The notes under the pieces were generated by a model. The model made no database searches and had not been told where the DNA came from. It saw only the letters and a program-made list of their open reading frames with translations. The translations under genes were made by a program, and so were the position numbers. DNA of 64,000 nucleotides from Strigamia acuminata (Eukaryota > Arthropoda > Chilopoda > Geophilomorpha > Linotaeniidae). Shown here in pieces: positions 1-10,200 of this stretch. The stretch lies in NCBI GenBank assembly GCA_949358305.1, contig CASHSZ010000091.1:124001-188000 (forward strand), given 5' to 3'. The first letter of the stretch is position 1, and each line of letters opens with the position of its first letter.

Positions 1-613
1 TCTGCTGTTCGTACGGAACGAATCTAGCCAGAAAATCACTATCAGATTCACGATAATAACTGACAGCTCTTGCAATGAGAGACTGAACAGTTTCTAACTC
101 CAAAAAATCTAAACCTCCCCTGGTTAAGCCAGTTATATGGAGATGCATGCACAAAAATCAAGAAAGCACTTGAAAAATTCACAATAAAATACACTTTCAG
201 TGAATTTTCCCTCAAAACTAGCTTAGGAAAAAGCAAAAACAGCTTTGAAATACCCAATACAATACCCTCATGCAACCAAAATCTTAGAAATACAAGCACT
301 GAATGCAAAACACAAGAATAAGCAATTATTTCAGGGGCAAATCGGCTTTCCAGCACAGCGCGTTGTGTAATCCAAGATGTCGACCGAAGAATCTCGTTGC
401 TTGCACAGAAATGTTCGTGATCGACGCCAAATAAATCCCCGTTGTGGCTGTTGCCACGTTGAACGACGACCATTCTAGCAGACGACGACTCACGGACGTA
501 ATTTCCGTCAATCGCACCAGACGCACGGTTGAACGTATCAAATGATGAACCGGAAAAAACCCACAAGAAGCAGACGAAATCCATGGTCACGTGCACCAAA
601 AATTCTTTTTCGA
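1..613 (-). mobile_element. Internal leader of left-edge LTR retrotransposon (partial)
   Basis: This is the start of the internal region of an LTR element coded on the minus strand and cut by the window edge. It lies directly against the LTR at 614-2085. Its first bases, read on the minus strand, carry a primer-binding-like site (575-598). The rest is a leader with no recognisable gag or pol domain. A minus-strand open frame at 48-629 crosses the primer site and the LTR edge and resembles no known protein, so I treat it as chance. From about position 330 down to 1 the coding strand is T-rich and intron-like, as is the leader of the BEL element at 15.5-16.2 kb. Assignment to BEL/Pao is inferred from LTR ends and primer site only. 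Confidence 0.7.
575..598 (-). promoter_or_regulatory. Primer-binding site, tRNA-His-like
   Basis: The minus strand reads TGGTGCACGTGACC followed by ATGGATTTCG, starting 15 nt inside the LTR edge. The 3' end of animal tRNA-His would predict TGGTGCCGTGACTCGGATTCG-like pairing, so this is an imperfect match with one extra base near the acceptor stem. The same offset and spacing occur in the BEL element at 16223-16244. The site fixes this element as minus-coded and the adjacent LTR as its 5' LTR. Confidence 0.6.
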
Positions 614-1378
614 TGTTGCGGTCAGTCAACAGGAACAGAGAAGAACTGAGATGTGGCGATTCGAAACTCCCGCCAACAAACTCAAACGATCGTATAGTGA
701 AATTCGTACGTGTACCGTGTGGAAATGCACTGGATTCGCCTCAAAATCTCCTGTTACATGAAGGTTTAACTGTTGGAAACACTTTTGCATGGTATCCAAG
801 TGCTTGCTGATCCATTGGCCAGTCTGGGAAAAATGGTTCTCTACTCAGGACACATTGGAAATGGGTCAAAAGCAGAAAATACAAGAGTTAACATTAACAC
901 GACTATTTTAATCAAATATAAAATGGCAACTCAATAATTACACATTATCAATCAAAAGGCACGCAACAAGCCAATTGTCGTCAAAGTACAATAAAGAAAA
1001 TACTCCGTTGCCACGGAAACGGAGGAAATGCAATTTCAAGCAAAGACAACAAATTACGAGAAATGTATTAAAAATAATGTGTAATAGCTCAAAATGAGCA
1101 CAAAAAACTCAGGAATAATAAAGTCTATCGTAACAACAAAATTCGTTAATCAAAACACTGAGAAAACAGCGAAAACAGTGATCGCTAGGCAGACAATTGG
1201 GCCTAACCAATCAAAGACAAGCAAAATGACATAATCATCAAGTTTGAATTCAAAGTCACACACAAAACCAAATAAGTAAAGATTTTGCATTGAAATACAT
1301 TAAAACTAAATAGTACTAACACCAATTGAGATATAAAAACAAAGCGACATGAAAGATTTACAAATCATCGGCAAAATC

Positions 1379-1390
1379 CAACATGGCGTC
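1379..1390 (-). promoter_or_regulatory. YY1-like motif in left LTR
   Basis: The minus strand reads GACGCCATGTTG, one base from the YY1 consensus GCCGCCATNTTG. It lies about 695 nt from the LTR 5' end on the coding strand. The solo LTR has it about 700 nt in, and the BEL LTRs have a perfect version about 610 nt in, all in the same orientation. A core-promoter role is inferred. Confidence 0.45.
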
Positions 1391-1765
1391 CGGTAAACTC
1401 TACATTGGCGGCAAAACACAAGGTTTGAATTTCAACACAAGAAATAACTTATGTAAACACTTTGAAATAAGTAAATAAGTTCAGGGAATGTAATTTCCCG
1501 CAAAACAAGACACGTTTTAATGAAAGAACACTTGAAATCAACCGCAAACCGAACGAAACGATCTTGGACGGCAACGCACATGCGGGGTCCGTCACGATCG
1601 CTCGTAGCAGAAAAACGGCTGTTCCGGGACGAAATTAGAGTGCACGAATCAACAGATCACCCCCAAATTAGTCTAAAACAATGTCAAAAACAATTCTAAC
1701 CATCAAAATTCCGTCCAAACGGAAGGTTAGAAGTTTGAACAAAAACCGAACTAGAACTTGAAATA

Positions 1766-1773
1766 TGACGTCA
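1766..1773. promoter_or_regulatory. Palindromic CRE (TGACGTCA) in left LTR
   Basis: This is a perfect 8-bp CREB/ATF site. The homologous position of the diverged solo LTR (24427-24434) has the same octamer, which suggests it was kept while flanking bases changed. It lies in the 5' part of the LTR on the coding strand, where enhancer sites are expected. Confidence 0.45.
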
Positions 1774-4720
1774 CGTCAATAACACTAGTGAACTGTTTAA
1801 CGACAAATGCACCAAATTTCACCCGAAATCACACAAATTGATAGAAAATGAATAAAGTAACACAAAATCACGCAATAAACACTAGAAATAAATGCAATAA
1901 ACAATGGAATATCACATTTCATCAAACATCAGTATCTGAAAGCACTAAAAACATTTTAATAATGCAAAAATCCTGTAAATAAAAACTGAAATGTTATGCA
2001 AAATAAAACACACTTTGGAAACATTTATTCAGACACAAATTGGCAATAAAAGTAGTTTCTAAATTATTCCACGTTGTTTGCAACAGAGACATTGGTCTTG
2101 TGGTGTTTGTGCTAAGTCAACTGTGATGAGATCAAAAGTCTATTCTCCCAAATCATCGGTTGGATGTTTCTAAAACTTACATTGGAGCCTTCTACTAAGG
2201 TTTAAACACTATTTCTGAACATTCAGAGACATTGGACTTGTGGTGTTTGTGCTAAGTCAACTGCGATGTGAAATGAGCTCAAAATTTTTTTTTCAAAATT
2301 TATTGCTTGGGTGTTGCTAAAACTTATATTGAAGGCTTCTACTAAGGTTTAAACACTATTTCTGAACATTCAGAGACATTAGACTTGTGGTGTTTGTGCT
2401 AAGTCAACTGTGATGAGATCAAAAGTTTATTCTCCCAAATCATTCGTTGGATGTTTCTAAAACTTACATTGGAGCCTTCTACTAAGGTTTAAACACTATT
2501 TCTGAACATTCAGAGACATTGGTCTTGTGGTGTTTGTGCTAAGTCAACTGTGATGAGATCAAAAGTCTATTCTCCCAAATCATCGGTTAAATGTTATAAA
2601 ACTTACATTGGAGCCTTCTACTAAGGTTTAAACACTATTTCTGAACATTCAGAGACATTGGTCTTGTGGTGTTTGTGCTAAGTAACTGTGATGAGATCAA
2701 AAGTCTATTCTCCCAAATCATCGGTTGAATGTTTCTAAAACTTACATTGGAGCCTTCTACTAAGGTTTAAACACTATTTCTGAACATTCAGAGACATTGG
2801 ACTTGTGGTGTTTGTGCTAAGTCAACTGTGATGAGATCAAAAGTCTATTCTCCCAAATCATCGGTTAAATGTTTCTAAAACTTACATTGGAGCCTTCTAC
2901 TAAGGTTTAAACACTATTTCTGAACATTCAGAGACATTGGACTTGTGGTGTTTGTGCTAAGTAACTGTGATGAGATCAAAAGTCTATTCTCCCAAATCAT
3001 TGCTTGGATGTTGCTAAAACTTACATTGAAAGCTTCTACTAAGGTTTAAACACTATTTCTGAACATTCAGAGACATTGGTCTTGTGGTGTTTGTGCTAAG
3101 TCAACTGTGATGAGATCAAAGTCTATTCTCCCAAATCATCGGTTGGATGTTTCTAAAACTTACATTGGAGCCTTCTACTAAGGTTTAAACACTATTTCTG
3201 AACATTCAGAGACATTGGTCTTATGGTGTTTGTGCTAAGTCAACTATGATGAGATCAAAAGTCTATTCTCCCAAATCATCGGTTGAATGTTTCTAAAACT
3301 TACATTGGAGCCTTCTACTAAGGTTTAAACACTATTTCTGAACATTCAGAGACATTGGACTTGTGGTGTTTGTGCTAAGTCAACTGCGATGTAAAATGAG
3401 CTCAAAATTTTTTTTTCAAAATTTATTGCTTAGGTGTTGCTAAAACTTATATTGAAGGCTTCTACTAAGGTTTAAACACTATTTCTGAACATTCAGAGAC
3501 ATTGGTCTTGTGGTGTTTGTGCTAAGTCAACTGCGATGTAAAATGAGCTCAAAATTTTTTTTTCAAAATTTAATGCTTGGGTGTTGCTAAAACTTATATT
3601 GAAGGCTTCTACTAAGGTTTAAACACTATTTCTGAACATTCAGAGACATTGGACTTGTGGTGTTTGTGCTAAGTCAACTGTGATGAGATCAAAAGTCTAT
3701 TCTCCCAAATCATCGGTTAAATGTTATAAAACTTACATTGGAGCCTTCTACTAAGGTTTAAACACTATTTCTGAACATTCAGAGACATTGGTCTTGTGGT
3801 GTTTGTGCTAAGTCAACTGTGATGAGATCAAAAGTCTATTCTCCCAAATCATCGGTTGGATGTTTCTAAAACTTACATTGGAGCCTTCTACTAAGGTTTA
3901 AACACTATTTCTGAACATTCAGAGACATTGGTCTTGTGGTGTTTGTGCTAAGTCAACTGTGATGAGATCAAAAGTCTATTCTCCCAAATCATTGGTTGGA
4001 TGTTTCTAAAACTTACATTGGAGCCTTCTACTAAGGTTTAAACACTATTTCTGAACATTCAGAGACATTGGTCTTGTGGTGTTTGTGCTAAGTCAACTGT
4101 GATGAGATCAAAAGTCTATTCTCCCAAATCATCGGTTGGATGTTTCTAAAACTTACATTGGAGCCTTCTACTAAGGTTTAAACACTATTTCTGAACATTC
4201 AGAGACATTGGTCTTGTGGTGTTTGTGCTAAGTCAACTGTGATGAGATCAAAAGTCTATTCTCCCAAATCATTGGTTGGATGTTTCTAAAACTTACATTG
4301 GAGCCTTCTACTAAGGTTTAAACACTATTTCTGAACATTCAGAGACATTGGTCTTGTGGTGTTTGTGCTAAGTCAACTGTGATGAGATCAAAAGTCTATT
4401 CTCCCAAATCATCGGTTAAATGTTTCTAAAACTTACATTGGAGCCTTCTACTAAGGTTTAAACACTATTTCTGAACATTCAGAGACATTGGTCTTGTGGT
4501 GTTTGTGCTAAGTCAACTGTGATGAGATCAAAAGTCTATTCTCCCAAATCATCGGTTGGATGTTTCTAAAACTTACATTGGAGCCTTCTACTAAGGTTTA
4601 AACACTATTTCTGAACATTCAGAGACATTGGACTTGTGGTGTTTGTGCTAAGTCAACTGCGATGTGAAATGAGCTCAAAATTTTTTTTTCAAAATTTATT
4701 GCTTGGGTGTTGCTAAAACT

Positions 4721-7700
4721 TAGATTGAAGGCTTCTACTAAGGTTTAAACACTATTTCTGAACATTCAGAGACATTGGTCTTGTGGTGTTTGTGCTAAGT
4801 CAACTGCGATGTGAAATGAGCTCAAAATTTTTTTCTTCAAAATTTAATGCTTGGGTGTTGCTAAAACTTATATTGAAGGCTTCTACTAAGGTTTAAACAC
4901 TATTTCTGAACATACAGAGACATTGGACTTGTGGTGTTTGTGCTAAGTAACTGTGATGAGATCAAAAGTCTATTCTCCCAAATCATTGCTTGGATGTTGC
5001 TAAAACTTACATTGAAGGCTTCTACTAAGGTTTAAACACTATTTCTGAACATTCAGAGACATTGGTCTTGTGGTGTTTGTGCTAAGTCAACTGTGATGAG
5101 ATCAAAAGTCTATTCTCCCAAATCATCGGTTGGATGTTTCTAAAACTTACATTGGAGCCTTCTACTAAGGTTTAAACACTATTTCTGAACATTCAGAGAC
5201 ATTGGTCTTATGGTGTTTGTGCTAAGTCAACTATGATGAGATCAAAAGTCTATTCTCCCAAATCATCGGTTGAATGTTTCTAAAACTTACATTGGAGCCT
5301 TCTACTAAGGTTTAAACACTATTTCTGAACATTTAGAGACATTGGTCTTGTGGTGTTTGTGCTAAGTCAACTGTGATGAGATCAAAAGTCTATTCTCCCA
5401 AATCATCGGTTGGATGTTTCTAAAACTTACATTGGAGCCTTCTACTAAGGTTTAAACACTATTTCTGAACATTCAGAGACATTGGTCTTGTGGTGTTTGT
5501 GCTAAGTCAACTGTGATGAGATCAAAAGTCTATTCTCCCAAATCATTGGTTGGATCTTTCTAAAACTTACATTGGAGCCTTCTACTAAGGTTTAAACACT
5601 ATTTCTGAACATTCAGAGACATTGGTCTTGTGGTGTTTGTGCTAAGTCAACTGTGATGAGATCAAAAGTCTATTCTCCCAAATCATCGGTTGAATGTTTC
5701 TAAAACTTACATTGGAGCCTTCTACTAAGGTTTAAACACTATTTCTGAACATTTAGAGACATTGGTCTTGTGGTGTTTGTGCTAAGTCAACTGTGATGAG
5801 ATCAAAAGTCTATTCTCCCAAATCATCGGTTAAATGTTTCTAAAACTTACATTGGAGCCTTCTACTAAGGTTTAAACACTATTTCTGAACATTCAGAGAC
5901 ATTGGTCTTGTGGTGTTTGTGCTAAGTCAACTGTGATGAGATCAAAAGTCTATTCTCCCAAATCATTGGTTGGATGTTTCTAAAACTTACATTGGAGCCT
6001 TCTACTAAGGTTTAAACACTATTTCTGAACATTCAGAGACATTGGTCTTGTGGTGTTTGTGCTAAGTCAACTGTGATGAGATCAAAAGTCTATTCTCCCA
6101 AATCATCGGTTAAATGTTTCTAAAACTTACATTGGAGCCTTCTACTAAGGTTTAAACACTATTTCTGAACATTCAGAGACATTGGTCTTGTGGTGTTTGT
6201 GCTAAGTCAACTGTGATGAGATCAAAAGTCTATTCTCCCAAATCATCGGTTGGATGTTTCTAAAACTTACATTGGAGCCTTCTACTAAGGTTTAAACACT
6301 ATTTCTAAACATTCAGAGACATTGGACTTGTGGTGTTTGTGCTAAGTCAACTGCGATGTGAAATGAGCTCAAAATTTTTTTTTCAAAATTTATTGCTTGG
6401 GTGTTGCTAAAACTTAGATTGAAGGCTTCTACTAAGGTTTAAACACTATTTCTGAACATTCAGAGACATTGGTCTTGTGGTGTTTGTGCTAAGTCAACTG
6501 CGATGTGAAATGAGCTCAAAATTTTTTTCTTCAAAATTTAATGCTTGGGTGTTGCTAAAACTTATATTGAAGGCTTCTACTAAGGTTTAAACACTATTTC
6601 TGAACATACAGAGACATTGGACTTGTGGTGTTTGTGCTAAGTAACTGTGATGAGATCAAAAGTCTATTCTCCCAAATCATTGCTTGGATGTTGCTAAAAC
6701 TTACATTGAAGGCTTCTACTAAGGTTTAAACACTATTTCTGAACATTCAGAGACATTGGTCTTGTGGTGTTTGTGCTAAGTCAACTGTGATGAGATCAAA
6801 AGTCTATTCTCCCAAATCATCGGTTGGATGTTTCTAAAACTTACATTGGAGCCTTCTACTAAGGTTTAAACACTATTTCTGAACATTCAGAGACATTGGT
6901 CTTATGGTGTTTGTGCTAAGTCAACTATGATGAGATCAAAAGTCTATTCTCCCAAATCATCGGTTGAATGTTTCTAAAACTTACATTGGAGCCTTCTACT
7001 AAGGTTTAAACACTATTTCTGAACATTTAGAGACATTGGTCTTGTGGTGTTTGTGCTAAGTCAACTGTGATGAGATCAAAAGTCTATTCTCCCAAATCAT
7101 CGGTTGGATGTTTCTAAAACTTACATTGGAGCCTTCTACTAAGGTTTAAACACTATTTCTGAACATTCAGAGACATTGGTCTTGTGGTGTTTGTGCTAAG
7201 TCAACTGTGATGAGATCAAAAGTCTATTCTCCCAAATCATTGGTTGGATGTTTCTAAAACTTACATTGGAGCCTTCTACTAAGGTTTAAACACTATTTCT
7301 GAACATTCAGAGACATTGGTCTTGTGGTGTTTGTGCTAAGTCAACTGTGATGAGATCAAAAGTCTATTCTCCCAAATCATCGGTTGAATGTTTCTAAAAC
7401 TTACATTGGAGCCTTCTACTAAGGTTTAAACACTATTTCTGAACATTTAGAGACATTGGTCTTGTGGTGTTTGTGCTAAGTCAACTGTGATGAGATCAAA
7501 AGTCTATTCTCCCAAATCATCGGTTAAATGTTTCTAAAACTTACATTGGAGCCTTCTACTAAGGTTTAAACACTATTTCTGAACATTCAGAGACATTGGT
7601 CTTGTGGTGTTTGTGCTAAGTCAACTGTGATGAGATCAAAAGTCTATTCTCCCAAATCATTGGTTGGATGTTTCTAAAACTTACATTGGAGCCTTCTACT

Positions 7701-8248
7701 AAGGTTTAAACACTATTTCTGAACATTCAGAGACATTGGTCTTGTGGTGTTTGTGCTAAGTCAACTGTGATGAGATCAAAAGTCTATTCTCCCAAATCAT
7801 CGGTTGAATGTTTCTAAAACTTACATTGGAGCCTTCTACTAAGGTTTAAACACTATTTCTGAACATTTAGAGACATTGGTCTTGTGGTGTTTGTGCTAAG
7901 TCAACTGTGATGAGATCAAAAGTCTATTCTCCCAAATCATCGGTTAAATGTTTCTAAAACTTACATTGGAGCCTTCTACTAAGGTTTAAACACTATTTCT
8001 GAACATTCAGAGACATTGGCCTTGTGGTGTTTGTGCTAAGTCAACTGTGATGAGATCAAAAGTCTATTCTCCCAAATCATCGGTTGGATGTTTCTAAAAC
8101 TTACATTGGAGCCTTCTACTAAGGTTTAAACACTATTTCTAAACATTCAGAGACATTGGACTTGTGGTGTTTGTGCTAAGTCAACTGCGATGTGAAATGA
8201 GCTCAAAATTTTTTTTTCAAAATTTATTGCTTGGGTGTTGCTAAAACT
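4721..8248. repeat. Higher-order repeat of about 1.69 kb in block 1
   Basis: The diagnostic B variant with CTTAGATTGAAGG recurs at 4721, 6415 and 8249, giving spacings of 1694 and 1834 bp. The second spacing is exactly one 140-bp monomer longer. The order of variants inside the two copies (B, B with a C-interrupted T run, C, then A variants CGGTTGG, TTATGG and CGGTTGAATG) is the same, so this is a duplicated multi-monomer unit with one monomer gained or lost. Confidence 0.8.
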
Positions 8249-8883
8249 TAGATTGAAGGCTTCTACTAAGGTTTAAACACTATTTCTGAACATTCAGAGA
8301 CATTGGTCTTGTGGTGTTTGTGCTAAGTCAACTGCGATGTGAAATGAGCTCAAAATTTTTTTCTTCAAAATTTAATGCTTGGGTGTTGCTAAAACTTATA
8401 TTGAAGGCTTCTACTAAGGTTTAAACACTATTTTTGAACATTCAGAGACATTGGTCTTATGGTGTTTGTGCTAAGTCAACTATGATGAGATCAACAGTCT
8501 ATTCTCCCAAATCATCGGTTGAATGTTTCTAAAACTTACATTGGAGCCTTCTACTAAGGTTTAAACACTATTTCTGAACATTCAGAGACATTGGTCTTGT
8601 GGTGTTTGTGCTAAGTCAACTGTGATGAGATCAAAAGTCTATTCTCCCAAATCATCGGTTAAATGTTTCTAAAACTTACATTGGAGCCTTCTACTAAGGT
8701 TTAAACACTATTTCTGAACATTCAGAGACATTGGTCTTGTGGTGTTTGTGCTAAGTCAACTGTGATGAGATCAAAAGTCTATTCTCCCAAATCATCGGTT
8801 GGATGTTTCTAAAACTTACATTGGAGCCTTCTACTAAGGTTTAAACACTATTTCTGAACATTCAGAGACATTGGACTTGTGGT

Positions 8884-8887
8884 GTTT
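8884..8887. repeat. Target site duplication GTTT (left copy)
   Basis: GTTT precedes the BEL LTR start and is repeated at 17521-17524 after the far LTR. Removing the element and one copy restores the normal satellite context GGTGTTTGTGCTAAG. A length of 4 bp is within the range known for BEL/Pao. Confidence 0.85.
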
Positions 8888-10148
8888 TGTTGCAAACAGA
8901 CATGTCGAACTCGGAAGTCGCGTGGTACATTCATAGGCAACTGTCCTGTTGCGCATCCATGATTGTATAGTAGAAATTCCAGCAGCAGAAAGCGTTAGGC
9001 CTAGCACTAGGCCTAGTTCTCAAACAGTAGATCAGATGGGAAAAACATCTCAGCTAATGGGCAAGCAAATGTGTCTTCAAGGAGGAGGAGATTCAGCTTG
9101 GCTCTCTACTCACTCTTCATGTCTGTTGCAAGTGTGCAAGTTAGTCCAAATAAATACTCCATGTAAATGGAACAAAATAACAAGGAGAACTTTTAATTCT
9201 AACCTAACAACCACACTTCATTTTACAACAACTACTACTAAGCCTAGCAACAACAAGCGCCTAGCAACCGTGAACAATGGCGCTAAAAAATAGGCTTAAT
9301 TACAAATGACAATTACTCATTATCAATAACTTATTGCCTCCAAAGAGGGCGCTACGTGTCTCAAACTTAACCCTTTTACATCAAATTGATAACAAGTAAT
9401 AAAAGCTTAAACTTAACATCTATTAGAGGCATAAAATACATAAATAAACAAGTATTAACAATTCCCATTCTTAGTTTCAGAGGAAAGCCAACTTTCCTTC
9501 TCAAAGGCAAAAGCCAACCGCTCATCATGCAAGATGGCGGCACAGCAACTTGCTAACAGCTGTGCAGGCGAACAGGAGCGAGCCAGACAGACTTCCATAG
9601 CCGCCCTTGACCAGACATCGACGCAAGGACCTTCCAAACAGCGTGGGGACTCGAACGCGAGTCCAAACCAAGGCGTATCGACGCTGCTCTAGACACACAC
9701 GCGGATCCGATGCGTCCAAATGCCGTCAACTGTCACGGGAGCTTTACGCCGCTCGCCACCTGCTGCCTCACGTCTTGGAAAGTTGCTGACCCCCTAAAAC
9801 ATCAAGCAAAAGGTAAACAACAATCAAATAAAATATGCCTATCTCAAAACAACTCTAATAGTTCTTAAACTAATACACAGAATTACTAAACCACTAAAAC
9901 GATCACATCAAAACGACCACAAGTGACCGACAACACATCTCCCGACCAATCCAGGTGCGACTGGCAGCATGACGACCGTCAAGGACATCACCAAACAAGA
10001 CCGCTGGTCAGCCAAACAACCGGACATCTCAGATATGTCTCCAACTTGTGTCAAAAACTAAAAAGCAAATTAAAAAGTCAAATCTTCTTTTCAGAAGCCA
10101 AAACGTGGAAAACTTCTAAATCTTTTTGTTGCGTTCTTGCTCGCAACA
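8888..10148 (-). repeat. 3' LTR of BEL element
   Basis: Plus strand TGTTGCAAACAG to CTCGCAACA, 1261 bp. It differs from the 5' LTR by six substitutions that I can find: near 8965 (T/C) and 8979 (C/T), in GAGATTCAG versus GAGAGTCAG near 9091, in GTCCAAACC versus GTCCATACC near 9664, in AATAGTTC versus AATAATTC near 9859, and in AAAACTTC versus AAAATTTC near 10113. It contains a tandem palindrome (TAGGCCTAG twice, 8996-9016), a hairpin at 9648-9663 and a YY1 motif. Short open frames inside are shared by both LTRs and look like chance. Confidence 0.95.
9530..9541 (-). promoter_or_regulatory. YY1 consensus motif in 3' LTR
   Basis: The minus strand reads GCCGCCATCTTG, a full match to the YY1 consensus. 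It is the 3'-LTR copy of the site at 16902-16913. Confidence 0.45.
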
Positions 10149-10200
10149 TCGCTGCCAGCCGAAAAAAAGAAGAGAACAGCCGGCCGAAAGGTCCGGCGCT
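10149..10200 (-). other. pol to 3' LTR spacer, no standard polypurine tract
   Basis: These 52 bp between the pol stop and the 3' LTR should hold the polypurine tract for plus-strand DNA synthesis. On the coding strand the last bases before the LTR are GGCTGGCAGCGA, and further up lies a pyrimidine run (TTCTCTTCTTTTTTTC). The only purine-rich piece next to the LTR is the short GGCAGCGA. Either the tract is atypical or this spacer is altered. Confidence 0.5.

Larger units (their letters stand above)
614..2085 (-). repeat. 5' LTR of left-edge retrotransposon (1472 bp)
   Basis: The plus strand starts TGTTGCGG and ends TTTGCAACA, the TG...CA inverted termini of an LTR. Read on the minus strand it is collinear along its whole length with the solo LTR at 24111-25622. 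Conserved blocks include the terminal TTGCAAACAACGTGG, the CRE TGACGTCA, a block around CGCCAATNT and CGCCATGTTGG, an ACTTGGATACC-like block and the last GACCGCAACA. The two copies are clearly diverged, so they are different subfamilies or old. Satellite resumes at 2086 with GAGAC, the presumed target duplication; its partner is outside the window. Confidence 0.85.
2086..8887. repeat. Satellite array block 1 (140/147-bp monomers)
   Basis: Head-to-tail monomers in one orientation, taking aacattcagagacattgg as monomer start. Most are type A (140 bp). Type B (147 bp, with GTGAAATGAGCTC and a run of T) occurs near 2.26, 3.38, 3.52, 4.65, 4.80, 6.34, 6.49, 8.18 and 8.33 kb. Type C (139 bp, with ACATACAGAG and AAGTAACTG) follows B pairs near 4.9 and 6.6 kb. 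No gene or long open frame is present. The block abuts the left LTR at 2085/2086 and is cut by the BEL insertion inside a B monomer. Confidence 0.97.

Noticed and set aside
48-629. 193-residue minus-strand open frame
   Set aside because: It runs over the primer site and into the LTR, has no known domain and continues through T-rich leader sequence.
8949-9293. Plus-strand open frames in the BEL LTRs (also 9607-9789, 9923-10204 and the copies near 16.3-17.5 kb)
   Set aside because: They are antisense to the element, low in complexity and present only because the LTR is duplicated.
9640-9720. tRNA-like piece in the LTR (coding strand CGTTCGAGTCC resembles a B box)
   Set aside because: The match is part of a short hairpin (GACTCG...CGAGTC); no A box or cloverleaf could be placed.
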